A stretch of DNA of 64,000 nucleotides from an uncultured Alphaproteobacteria bacterium (GCA_902540265.1 CACBLW010000006.1:26592-90591), one strand, 5' to 3'; counted from the first letter of the stretch, positions 40,306 to 49,678 are shown. The notes: generated by a model from the sequence alone, not told the origin. Numbers and translations are program-made.

Positions 40306-41295
40306 ATGAGTCACTTATTAGAAGTAAAAAACTTAGATGTAAAATTTGATACTGATGAAGGTAGAATAACAGCAGTTGAAAATATTTCTCTTTCTGTAGA
40401 TCAAGGAGAGGTACTTGGTATAGTTGGCGAATCTGGATCAGGTAAATCTGTTACAGCTAAATCGATTATGAAGTTAAACCCAGGTAATACCTCTTATAAT
40501 GAAGACGCAGAAATAATTTTAGACAACGAAAACATACTTCAATTTACTTCTAAGCAAGACTTAAAGAAAATTAGAGGTGGAAAAGTATCAATGATTTTTC
40601 AAGAACCTATGGCAAGCTTTGCTCCAGCAATAAAAATTGGAGCACAAATGGTTGAGCAATTAGTAATTCATAAAAATATTAATAAAGATGAAGCAAAATC
40701 AATATCTATAAACATGCTTAAAAGAGTAGGTATAGCAGATGCAGAAAAACGGTTTAATCAATATGCATTTGAACTATCTGGAGGAATGCGTCAAAGAGCT
40801 ATGATAGCTATGGCATTATCAACTATGCCTAAACTTTTATTAGCAGATGAGCCTACAACTGCTTTAGATGTAACAATTCAAGCTCAAGTAATAAACTTAA
40901 TTAAAGATATCATTAAAGAATATCAAATGGGCGTAATATTTATTACTCATGATCTAGGTGTTATTGCTCAGGTCGCTGATCATGTAGCAGTAATGTATTT
41001 AGGAAGTGTAGTTGAAAAAGGTCCAGTAAATGAGATTCTTAAAAATCCTAAACATCCTTATACAAAAGGTCTATTACAAGCCTTGCCTGATATTAATAAC
41101 TTAGATGCACCATTATCTCCTATACCTGGAAATATTCCAAGTCCATTAGATAGACCTACAGGCTGTGTATTTAGAACTCGATGCCCTCATCATAATCCTG
41201 AGGGTAAAGATGGTAAAATAGAAATGAAATTAATTGAAGTTGAACCAGGTCACTGGGTTGACCAGTGTGGAATTCAGTGTGGTCAAAATGGGTGA
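40306..41295 (+). CDS. Oligopeptide-type ABC transporter ATP-binding protein (OppD/DppD-like)
   Basis: 329 aa; Walker A GESGSGKSVTAKSI, ELSGGMRQRAMIAMAL, LLADEPTTALDVTIQAQ, C-terminal CVFRTRCPHHNPEG. Confidence 0.94.
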   Translation: MSHLLEVKNLDVKFDTDEGRITAVENISLSVDQGEVLGIVGESGSGKSVTAKSIMKLNPGNTSYNEDAEIILDNENILQFTSKQDLKKIRGGKVSMIFQEPMASFAPAIKIGAQMVEQLVIHKNINKDEAKSISINMLKRVGIADAEKRFNQYAFELSGGMRQRAMIAMALSTMPKLLLADEPTTALDVTIQAQVINLIKDIIKEYQMGVIFITHDLGVIAQVADHVAVMYLGSVVEKGPVNEILKNPKHPYTKGLLQALPDINNLDAPLSPIPGNIPSPLDRPTGCVFRTRCPHHNPEGKDGKIEMKLIEVEPGHWVDQCGIQCGQNG

Positions 41296-42274
41296 TAATT
41301 TAATTTCAGTTAATAATGTTTCAGTAAATTTTGATTATCAAGAAAATTTTATTTCTAAAAAACAAAAAATACATGCAGTTAACAATATTAATATTAAAAT
41401 AAAAAAAGGATCTTTTTTTGGTTTAGTTGGCGAGTCAGGTTCAGGAAAAACTACTCTCGGTAGAGCAATACTTGGGGCTAATAAAATTAGTTCAGGAAAT
41501 GTTATTTTTCATGATGATGAAAGAGATTATGATTTAACTAATATGAACAAACAAGATTTAAAAGAATATAGAAAAAAAGCTCAACTAATTTTTCAAGATC
41601 CTTATGCTGCTTTAAGCCCAAGAATGACTGTTAGGGATATTATTGCAGAACCTTTAGAAGTAATGAAAATAACAAATTCAAGACAAGAGACTGATGAAAG
41701 AGTAAGAGATATCGCAGCTAAATGTAGACTAAATATTGAGCATTTACGAAGATTCCCTCATGCATTTTCTGGAGGACAAAGACAAAGAATATCAATTGCA
41801 AGAGCCTTAGTAAGTAATCCAAAATTTATTGTAGCAGACGAAAGTGTTGCTGCTTTAGATGTATCAATACAAGCAGATATATTAAATCTTTTAAAACAGC
41901 TTCAAAGTGAACTTAACCTTACTTACTTATTTATTAGTCATGATTTAAGTGTTGTTGCTCATGTATGTGATGTTGTTGCAGTTATGTATTTAGGGCATAT
42001 AGTTGAAATGGGCCCCTCAAGAGAATTATTTAAGAACCCTAAACACTCCTATACTAAAGCATTATTATCTTCTATTCCTTCAATTGATCCAGAGAAAAGA
42101 TCTGAAGCTATTGAACTAAAAGGAGAAATACCTAGTGCATTAAATCCACCTCCTGGTTGTGTATTTAGAACAAGATGTCCTAACCCTGGAATAGATTGCA
42201 AAGGTGGCGAGATAACAATGGGCCTTACTGAAGTTGAACCAGGTCACTGGGTAGACCAGTGTTGTGTTTTATAA
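41288..42274 (+). CDS. Oligopeptide-type ABC transporter ATP-binding protein (OppF/DppF-like)
   Basis: Supplied ORF starts at 41234; the internal ATG 41288 (MGDNLISVNNVSVNF) is the likelier start, with 8 bp overlap of oppD. GESGSGKTTLGRAIL, FSGGQRQRISIARAL, VADESVAALDVSIQ. Confidence 0.93.
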   Translation: MGDNLISVNNVSVNFDYQENFISKKQKIHAVNNINIKIKKGSFFGLVGESGSGKTTLGRAILGANKISSGNVIFHDDERDYDLTNMNKQDLKEYRKKAQLIFQDPYAALSPRMTVRDIIAEPLEVMKITNSRQETDERVRDIAAKCRLNIEHLRRFPHAFSGGQRQRISIARALVSNPKFIVADESVAALDVSIQADILNLLKQLQSELNLTYLFISHDLSVVAHVCDVVAVMYLGHIVEMGPSRELFKNPKHSYTKALLSSIPSIDPEKRSEAIELKGEIPSALNPPPGCVFRTRCPNPGIDCKGGEITMGLTEVEPGHWVDQCCVL

Positions 42275-42305
42275 AAAAGTATCTTTTAAAAACACATAAC
42301 ATTTT

Positions 42306-44258
42306 ATGAAAAGTAATTTATTTTTAGCTGTTATCCTATCACTTTCAGGTTTGTTCTTATTAGATTGTATGGGCATAGCGATAAAGTTTTTGCGAAACGA
42401 TTACCCAGCTGCTCAACTTTCTGTTTTTCGAAATTTATTTGGGATGATTCCATGTGTTATTGCTTTATATTTTTCACAAGATTGGCATCGAAACGGTAGA
42501 CAAATAAAAATAACTCAATGGAAGTTAGGTTTATTTCGTGGAGTTTTTGTAGCCTTAGCTCAATTGTGTCTTTACACTTCTTATGCTTACCTCCCATTTG
42601 CTTTAGTCGCTACCATGGAATACACTGGACCTATGATGGTTACTCTTCTTGCTATTCCTATTTTAGGTGAAAAATTTGGTTGGTATAAAATGAGTGCAGT
42701 AATTTCTGGTTTTGCAGGTATCGTTTTAATTATGCAACCATGGTCATCAAATTTTAACTATATGTTACTACTTCCTATATTTGCTGCTTTAGGGTATTCA
42801 TTAGCAAGGGTAACATCTTTAAGTTTTGAGGATCATGTTCCTTCACCGCTTATCAACTTATATGGTCAAACAGGGACAATCATAGTTGCATGTATGTTAG
42901 TGGTGTTTTTTGGTATGTGGGAAAATTTCAAAAGTATAAATGATTTTTTAGTAGTTTGTTTAATGGGAATTGCAGGAGGATCTGGAACTTTATTATTAAT
43001 CTACGGTGCTAGAAAAGCAGAACTTAGCAAAATTATGCCATTTGATTATATTGAGATATTTTTTGCACTTATTTTAGGTTGGATATTTTTTGCAGAATGG
43101 CCAGTGGACCAACTCTTCCCAGGTGCTTTTTTTATAGTTTTAGGTGGATTAATCATTTATCTTCAACAAAGAAAAAGTAATTTTCAAAGATTAAGAAAAA
43201 TCATAATGGAATACAAAATTACCAAACTTCAAAATGATAAAGGTTTAGATATTGATATAGTTAATATTATTAACTCAAATAATTACAGTTTTAGTTTTTA
43301 TACATATGGCGGCTATATCAGTGAAGTATGTATTCCAACTTCTTCTAATGATTCTGAAACAGAGGATGTTTTATTAGGTTATGGGAATTTAGATGATTGC
43401 CTGGAAGCGCATGGATATTTCAATTCAATTATTGGAAGAGTTTGTAATAGAATAGGGCAAAGTAAATTTATTCTTAATGGAGAAGAATATAATTTATATT
43501 CTAATACAGCACCTGATCATCTTCATGGTGGAAAGATAGGTTTTAATAAAAAGATTTGGCAAATAGCTGATATTAAAAAAACAAGTGGAAGTATAAAAGT
43601 AGAGCTCACTTATCACTCTAAACATTTAGAAGAAAATTATCCAGGCAACTTAAATTGTAAAACTATTTACGAGCTTAATAATAATAACGAAATTCTAATT
43701 TCATTTAATGCTACTACAGATCAAGATACTATTGTTAATATGACTAATCATAATTATTGGAATTTCCATGGTCATAAAGATAATTATAAAAATATTACTG
43801 ACCATGTTGTTAGAATATCATCTAATCAAATATGTGAAACTAATGATAGTTCAATTCCTACTGGAAAGCTATTAGATGTAGTTGATACAAAATATGATCT
43901 TAATAACTCATTTGAAATAGATAATGCTTTTTTAGACAGTGGTGGGATAGATCACAATTATGTTCTCAAAGATCATTCTATCGATAAATCTATAGCTTCC
44001 ATCTACAGTAACATTACTGGTTTGGGTGTTGAATATTCAACTGATCAACCTGGAATACAATTTTATACTGGTAACATGATGAAGGAGTCATACAATGGAA
44101 AACATGATAGAAATTACGGTTTACAATACGGAATGTGTTTAGAGACACAAATCTTCCCCGATGCTATTAATCAACCAAATTTTCCATCAACTATATTAAA
44201 AAAAGGTGAAAAATATACTTCAAATACTAAAATAAAATTAAGAAATGATTATAAATAA
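42306..44258 (+). CDS. Fusion protein: N-terminal DMT/EamA transporter (about aa 1-300) and C-terminal aldose 1-epimerase/GalM-like domain (about aa 301-650)
   Basis: 650 aa uninterrupted frame. N-part: EamA hydrophobic repeats (LDCMGIAIKFLRNDYPAAQLSVFRNLFGMIP). C-part: FYTYGGYISEV, FNSIIGRVCNRIGQSKFILNGEEYNL, NTAPDHLHGGKIGFNKKIW, NMTNHNYWNF, IDHNYVL, CLETQIFPDAINQPNFPSTILKKGE. Confidence 0.85.
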   Translation: MKSNLFLAVILSLSGLFLLDCMGIAIKFLRNDYPAAQLSVFRNLFGMIPCVIALYFSQDWHRNGRQIKITQWKLGLFRGVFVALAQLCLYTSYAYLPFALVATMEYTGPMMVTLLAIPILGEKFGWYKMSAVISGFAGIVLIMQPWSSNFNYMLLLPIFAALGYSLARVTSLSFEDHVPSPLINLYGQTGTIIVACMLVVFFGMWENFKSINDFLVVCLMGIAGGSGTLLLIYGARKAELSKIMPFDYIEIFFALILGWIFFAEWPVDQLFPGAFFIVLGGLIIYLQQRKSNFQRLRKIIMEYKITKLQNDKGLDIDIVNIINSNNYSFSFYTYGGYISEVCIPTSSNDSETEDVLLGYGNLDDCLEAHGYFNSIIGRVCNRIGQSKFILNGEEYNLYSNTAPDHLHGGKIGFNKKIWQIADIKKTSGSIKVELTYHSKHLEENYPGNLNCKTIYELNNNNEILISFNATTDQDTIVNMTNHNYWNFHGHKDNYKNITDHVVRISSNQICETNDSSIPTGKLLDVVDTKYDLNNSFEIDNAFLDSGGIDHNYVLKDHSIDKSIASIYSNITGLGVEYSTDQPGIQFYTGNMMKESYNGKHDRNYGLQYGMCLETQIFPDAINQPNFPSTILKKGEKYTSNTKIKLRNDYK

Positions 44259-44305
44259 ATTAATTTATTGTTTAATCATTTTATATCTATAGACATCAAA
44301 AAAAA

Positions 44306-44806
44306 ATGAAAATCAGTAAAAAAATTATCGATAATTTAAAAAAGGGCGGTGTAGATTTTTACTTAAGTGTTCCTTGCAAGTTACTAGCTAACATGATTGA
44401 TATTCTTGAAAAAGATAATGATGTTTACTATTCGGCTGTACCACGTGAGGAAGAAGGTATGGGTATCTGTGCTGGAGCTTATTTAGGAAATAAATTCCCT
44501 TGTATAATGATGCAGAATACAGGAATTGGAAATTCAGTGAATGCAATTGTTTCTTTATTGCAATTATATCAAATGCCTATTGTTTTCCTAATTAGTTACA
44601 GAGGTACACCAGGCGAGCCAGTAGGAGCACAAGGTGGAATGGCTAAAATAACTGAAGATATTTTACAAACGTTGAGAATACCTATGTTGCATTGTTCTTC
44701 AGAAAATGATCTTGAGAAAATTTCAACATTTAGCAAACATGCTAAAGTTGTTGAGTCACCAGTTGCTATATTATGTGATTTCAATTTAATGAAAGATGAT
44801 AAATGA
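44306..44806 (+). CDS. comD: Sulfopyruvate decarboxylase alpha-subunit-like protein (ComD-like, TPP-binding)
   Basis: 166 aa; PREEEGMGICAGAYLGNKFPCIMMQNTGIGNSVNAIVSLLQLYQMPIVFLISYRG resembles ComD rather than phosphonopyruvate decarboxylase. Confidence 0.72.
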   Translation: MKISKKIIDNLKKGGVDFYLSVPCKLLANMIDILEKDNDVYYSAVPREEEGMGICAGAYLGNKFPCIMMQNTGIGNSVNAIVSLLQLYQMPIVFLISYRGTPGEPVGAQGGMAKITEDILQTLRIPMLHCSSENDLEKISTFSKHAKVVESPVAILCDFNLMKDDK

Positions 44807-45372
44807 ACCGGTTTGATTTATTAAATAAAATACAAAATATTCTTAAAGATAACTTAGTTATTTGTAATATAGGTCTTCCATCTCAAGAATTATATAAAAT
44901 TAACGATCAACCAAACTTTTTTTATATGTTAGGCAGTATGGGTTTGTCTTCTTCTATTGGTTTAGGCTTGTCATTATCTCAAAATAAAAATGTTGTTAGC
45001 ATAGATGGTGATGGATCTGTTTTAATGAATATGAATACACTAGCAACAATTGGTAATAGAGCGCCATCAAATTATACTTTATTAATAATTGATAATGGAT
45101 CATATGGATCAACAGGAGATCAAAGGACTTTTACTGATGAAAATACTTCTTTAAAAGATGTTGCAATAGGTGCTGGTTGTAAAAATGTAGTTGAATGTTC
45201 TGGAGATGAAACAGTAAATGAATTATCAAAAGCTATTGACGATCAAAATAACTCTTACGTAATTATCTCTAAAATTAATTCTGGGAATGTCAAAATTGAT
45301 CCAATTCCTCTTAATCCTATAACGATCAGAGATAGATTTAGAAAGTTTATAGGTATAGTTAAATACCTCTAA
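44803..45372 (+). CDS. comE: Sulfopyruvate decarboxylase beta-subunit-like protein (ComE-like, TPP-binding)
   Basis: 189 aa; VICNIGLPSQELYKI, FFYMLGSMGLSSSIGLGLSLSQ, VVSIDGDGSVLMNMNTLATIG (TPP motif), IIDNGSYGSTGDQ; ATGA overlap with comD-like. Confidence 0.74.
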   Translation: MNRFDLLNKIQNILKDNLVICNIGLPSQELYKINDQPNFFYMLGSMGLSSSIGLGLSLSQNKNVVSIDGDGSVLMNMNTLATIGNRAPSNYTLLIIDNGSYGSTGDQRTFTDENTSLKDVAIGAGCKNVVECSGDETVNELSKAIDDQNNSYVIISKINSGNVKIDPIPLNPITIRDRFRKFIGIVKYL

Positions 45373-45382
45373 ATAAATATTT

Positions 45383-46291
45383 ATGATCATTTGTGCAGGA
45401 TCAATATTTTTAGATAATATAAGTAGGATAGATCAGTTTCCAAAAAAACCAATTAAAGTTTTATCTAAAAGCATTGATAAAAGGTTAGGCGGTTCAGCAG
45501 CAGTATCAGCATTTACTGCTAAAAAATTGGGTTGTGATGCTAAATTTATTGGAAAATTTGGAGATGATAGTGCTTCTGTTTTCTTAAAAAATGAATTTAA
45601 AAAATTTAAAATTAATATCAGTAAATCTATTTCTATAAAAAAATGTAAATCCTCACAAAGTTTTGTAATTGAAGATATAAATGGTGAAAGATTGCTAGCT
45701 GCTTATAATGATCCAAAGTTACTTAATTATAAGAAAATACCAAATTTAGACTTTAGAAAAAAAGATATTTATGCAGTAGATATGAGGTGGATTAGAATAG
45801 CTACTGAAATTGCCAAAATGACTAACAAAAATAATATTAAATGTGTTGCCGACCTAGATAATTTTAAAAATACATTACATATATCACAAATTGTTAAAAA
45901 TGCTTCCCATCCCATATTTTCTGAAGAAGGTTTAAAAACATATAAGCGAAATTCAAAGATTAAAACTGCTCTTTTTGAAATATTTAATGAAACACAGAAA
46001 TTTGTAGCAGTTACATTAGGTTCCCAAGGCGTTCTTTGGGTAGATAACAATTCATTGTATCACTGTAAAATTCCAAAAGTTAAAACAGTTGAAACAAATT
46101 GTGCAGGAGATGTATTTCATGGAGCTTTCGCATCTGCATTATCTCTAAATAAATCAAATATAGAAAGTATTATTTTTGCATCTGCTGCTGCAACTTTAAA
46201 ATGTATGCAAAGTGGAGGTATATATTCAATACCTACAATTAGTTTGGTTAATAAATTTTCAAAAAAAATAAAAATTAGTAAAATTAAATGA
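45383..46291 (+). CDS. PfkB-family carbohydrate kinase (resembles sulfofructose kinase YihV)
   Basis: 302 aa; GGSAAVSAFTAKKLG, IGKFGDDSASVFL, KSSQSFVIEDINGERLLAAY, HPIFSEEGL, VTLGSQGVLWVD, NCAGDVFHGAFASAL. Confidence 0.85.
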   Translation: MIICAGSIFLDNISRIDQFPKKPIKVLSKSIDKRLGGSAAVSAFTAKKLGCDAKFIGKFGDDSASVFLKNEFKKFKINISKSISIKKCKSSQSFVIEDINGERLLAAYNDPKLLNYKKIPNLDFRKKDIYAVDMRWIRIATEIAKMTNKNNIKCVADLDNFKNTLHISQIVKNASHPIFSEEGLKTYKRNSKIKTALFEIFNETQKFVAVTLGSQGVLWVDNNSLYHCKIPKVKTVETNCAGDVFHGAFASALSLNKSNIESIIFASAAATLKCMQSGGIYSIPTISLVNKFSKKIKISKIK

Positions 46292-47211
46292 TAAATATTT
46301 TAATTACTGAATTTATAGATCCGGAAGCATTAAAAATCTTAAGTAAAGATTTTAATGTAATCTATAAAAAAGATATTTGGGAAAATTCTGATTATTTAAA
46401 AAAAGAAATTAGTAGATTTGAAGGAATAATTGTAAGAAATAAAACAAATTTAAATCAATCTATTTTAGAGAAAGCAGAAAATTTAAAGTATATTGGTAGA
46501 CTGGGTGTAGGTCTAGATAATATTGACACTGAATACTGTAAAAAAAATAATATATTTGTTCAACCAGCTACTGGGATGAATGCTGACTCTGTAGCAGAAT
46601 ATGTAATAAGTTCTTCACTAAGCCTATTAAAGAAAACAAAGTTAATAAATGAAAAAACACAAAATGGACAATGGCCTAGAACGTCAATTGCTACGAACGA
46701 GTTAAAGGGAAAAATTTTAGGTCTAATAGGATTTGGTGATATAGCAAAAAAAGTTTTAAAACTTATAAATGCTTTTGAAGTTACTACTATTTCATTTGAC
46801 CCTTTTATAACCTCTCAAGAAATGGAAGAACATAATGTTAAAAAAGTAACTTTTGAAAATATTCTTTCTTTAGCTGATATAATTTCTATACATGTACCAT
46901 TAAATAATGAAACGAAATATTTATTTGATAAAAAAACATTTCAAAAAATGAATAATAAACCAATTATTATTAATTCCTCTAGAGGAGGAATTATAAATGA
47001 AACAGACATACTTGAAGCGTATAAGAATAATTATATTTCAGGATTTGCGTTAGATGTTTATGAACATGAACCAGTAAACAAAATATTTTTAAAAAATATT
47101 ACAAACGATATGAATTGTATTCTATCACCACATATTGCAGGAGTTACAGAAGAATCGAATACAAGAGTAAGTGAGTTTATTATGAATAAAACAAACGAAT
47201 TTTTTTTCTAA
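46288..47211 (+). CDS. D-isomer-specific 2-hydroxyacid dehydrogenase (possibly (S)-sulfolactate dehydrogenase SlcC-like)
   Basis: 307 aa; IVRNKTNLNQSILEKAENLKYIGRLGVGLDNIDTEYC, PATGMNADSVAEYVI, GKILGLIGFGDIAKKV, INSSRGGIINETDIL, SPHIAGVTEES. Confidence 0.85.
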   Translation: MINILITEFIDPEALKILSKDFNVIYKKDIWENSDYLKKEISRFEGIIVRNKTNLNQSILEKAENLKYIGRLGVGLDNIDTEYCKKNNIFVQPATGMNADSVAEYVISSSLSLLKKTKLINEKTQNGQWPRTSIATNELKGKILGLIGFGDIAKKVLKLINAFEVTTISFDPFITSQEMEEHNVKKVTFENILSLADIISIHVPLNNETKYLFDKKTFQKMNNKPIIINSSRGGIINETDILEAYKNNYISGFALDVYEHEPVNKIFLKNITNDMNCILSPHIAGVTEESNTRVSEFIMNKTNEFFF

Positions 47212-47213
47212 TT

Positions 47214-48314
47214 CTAAATTTTAAATTCATCCATTTTAACAATTCTATTTTCTTTTATAGAAATTTCGGCAGCTTCACCAATAGCAACTGCTTGTAAACC
47301 ATCATTAAGACTTACAGCAGCTGGTTTAGAATTTTTAATAGAATCAAGAAATGAAATATGTTCATAATATGTAGAGCCATGATGATTTCCTACTTTTAAA
47401 ATCTCTTCATCAACTTCCACGAGCTCATTAAGAGTTTTTCCATTTTCAAAATTTCTTCCTCGATATCCAATCCTTAATTCAGATGAGTTTTTGCCTGAAC
47501 TAGCTGAAGGTACAGCAGTTTCAATTTTACCGATATCTCCAACCGCACATAACTCCTCTTGATTTGTTGAGTTTTCAGCAAACATACAGAGATCAAGCAA
47601 AGCTCTAACTCCATTTTGAAAATCAACAATTACATAGGCATTATCAAGAATATCAGGAGTTTTATTGTTATATTTTTCGTTTAAATGATTAACATCTTGA
47701 TTGCCACTTGCATAAACTTGTTTCGCTTCACTATTCACAATTAACCTCATTAGATCAAAAAAATGACAGCATTTTTCAACTAATGTGCCTCCTGTATTTT
47801 CCGCAAATCTATTCCAATTATTCACCTTAACTAAAAAAGGAAATCGGTGTTCTCTAATTGATAACATTTTTAAATTACCAATTGTTTTATTATGAATTTC
47901 ATCAATCATTCTTTTTACGGGTGGCATATATCTATATTCCATTGCGGTCCAAATTAAACCTGGATAATTTTTAGTCAAATCTCTAAATTCGATACAATCT
48001 TTAATTGTTGTACATAACGGCTTTTCTACTAAGATATGTTTCTTTGTTTTAATTACATCTTTTAGTACATCTATATGAGTAAAATTAGGAGTAGAGATTA
48101 TGTACCCATCAACAAGATCAGCTTGTATCATTTCATTATAGTTTGTAAAACATGGAACTTTTTTATTAAGTAATGATAAAGATTGATTAATTGATTCATC
48201 ATGTGGATCACTTAAAGCAACAATTTCTGCTTCATCAATTATATTAACATTTCTGATATGTTCACGACCCATTGATCCAGCACCTATTATCCCATATTTA
48301 AAAGTTTTGCTCAT
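47214..48314 (-). CDS. Gfo/Idh/MocA-family oxidoreductase
   Basis: 366 aa; KYGIIGAGSMGREHIRN, STPNFTHIDVL, HILVEKPLC, EYRYMPPVKRMIDEI, REHRFPFLVKVNNWNRFAENTGGTLVEKCCHFFDLMRLI. Confidence 0.9.
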   Translation of the reverse strand: MSKTFKYGIIGAGSMGREHIRNVNIIDEAEIVALSDPHDESINQSLSLLNKKVPCFTNYNEMIQADLVDGYIISTPNFTHIDVLKDVIKTKKHILVEKPLCTTIKDCIEFRDLTKNYPGLIWTAMEYRYMPPVKRMIDEIHNKTIGNLKMLSIREHRFPFLVKVNNWNRFAENTGGTLVEKCCHFFDLMRLIVNSEAKQVYASGNQDVNHLNEKYNNKTPDILDNAYVIVDFQNGVRALLDLCMFAENSTNQEELCAVGDIGKIETAVPSASSGKNSSELRIGYRGRNFENGKTLNELVEVDEEILKVGNHHGSTYYEHISFLDSIKNSKPAAVSLNDGLQAVAIGEAAEISIKENRIVKMDEFKI

Positions 48315-49678
48315 ACTGTGTATATTGGAATTTTCATTTGATTACCTAGATTAACAATTTCGTTATAATAGTCACCATAAGTAAAAGCAACGTGATGCTC
48401 AAGTCCACCTTTAAACATTTTTTCTATTTTATTTTTTGTATTTTTGCCAAAACTTACTACACCTGAAGTTCCAGCAAATGAATTTTTCCTATTGATCACT
48501 TTTCCCTTAAGTACAAAAAATTTTAATTTGCTTGCTGATTTTGAAACTCTGAATATTGTTATATCTCCTGGTTTAAAAGCAAAATTATGAAGAAGTGGTT
48601 TTTTTCTATTAGAATGTATATCCGCTTTTGCATCACCTTTTTTAGACATACTAAGAGGCGCTAACCCACAATGCCAAAAAACAACAGAATTATCTTTTTC
48701 ATCTATATCGACAATATCCACTAGTAAAGAAGGTTGATTGTTTAATTGGCTTAGTATGTTGCAACTTATTCCTCCTAAAACGTCTGCTTCGCAAGCACTG
48801 CTAATTTTTTTTTCATTCATCATAGCCATAGGACCACAAGAAGCACAACCAAATTCTGTAAACATTTCTGGCCAACATCTAACTGCAAATGCTTGAACAT
48901 CGTGTTTTGTGTGAAGTGTATTTAATCCATGGTATATTGAAATACTTTTTTTTAATTCATGTTGATTTAATTTTTTTGAATTCTTCAAATTTTTCTCAAT
49001 TTTTATTTGTGTTGAATTTAAAACTGACTTTTTAATTTTTTTAGCTTCTGAGAAAAGTTCATTTAATTTTATTTTTTTAATATCAAAATTTAATTTTTTC
49101 CTAATTTCTAATAATGAATAATCACATGTATCAAAACCTTCAGGTCTTTCACCAACAAGTCCAATGTTTTGTTTCTTTATATCTATTTTTTTATAACTTT
49201 TTTTTCTAATCTGTTTCCATTCAATTATTTTATTGCTATAAATTTTTTTATTAATAAATTTTTTAATTCTTTTTTCTACGTCTTTATGATTATTATATAA
49301 TATGAATTCAGCATTAATATTATTTTTAATTAATGAGTGCATTCCTAAATTTAATCCACATACTGAATTAAGTCTTAATCTCTTTCCTGTTCGTGGCTCT
49401 GGAAAGGAAATAATACACAAAGGTTTATTTATCTTTCTAGCAAAATGTAATAAAAATTTTGCATCTGTAAATGTAGTTTGAAAAATTATAATTTTTTTAA
49501 AATTATTATCTTTAAAATATTTAAATGCTTTATCTGATAATTCATTATTGGTAATTAAATAATCAATTCCTTTTATTTCAGTAAATATATTTCGTAAAAC
49601 TTTTTTACCTTCTAAAAACTTAGACATTGCAAAAGGTACATCAAAAGTTTCTCGTGCTAATCCTAGGTATCCAATCAT
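48311..49678 (-). CDS. L-fucose/L-arabinose isomerase-like family protein
   Basis: 455 aa; IGLVGERPEGFDTCDY, FAVRCWPEMFTEFGCASCGPMAMMNEKKISSACEADVLGGISC, HCGLAPLSM, GLEHHVAFTYGDY; 4 bp overlap with the downstream oxidoreductase. Confidence 0.75.
   Translation of the reverse strand: MIGYLGLARETFDVPFAMSKFLEGKKVLRNIFTEIKGIDYLITNNELSDKAFKYFKDNNFKKIIIFQTTFTDAKFLLHFARKINKPLCIISFPEPRTGKRLRLNSVCGLNLGMHSLIKNNINAEFILYNNHKDVEKRIKKFINKKIYSNKIIEWKQIRKKSYKKIDIKKQNIGLVGERPEGFDTCDYSLLEIRKKLNFDIKKIKLNELFSEAKKIKKSVLNSTQIKIEKNLKNSKKLNQHELKKSISIYHGLNTLHTKHDVQAFAVRCWPEMFTEFGCASCGPMAMMNEKKISSACEADVLGGISCNILSQLNNQPSLLVDIVDIDEKDNSVVFWHCGLAPLSMSKKGDAKADIHSNRKKPLLHNFAFKPGDITIFRVSKSASKLKFFVLKGKVINRKNSFAGTSGVVSFGKNTKNKIEKMFKGGLEHHVAFTYGDYYNEIVNLGNQMKIPIYTV

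Noticed and set aside
41234-41287. N-terminal extension of the oppF-like ORF into oppD
   Set aside because: The extension is an out-of-frame reading of the conserved oppD 3' end; ATG 41288 gives the expected N-terminus.
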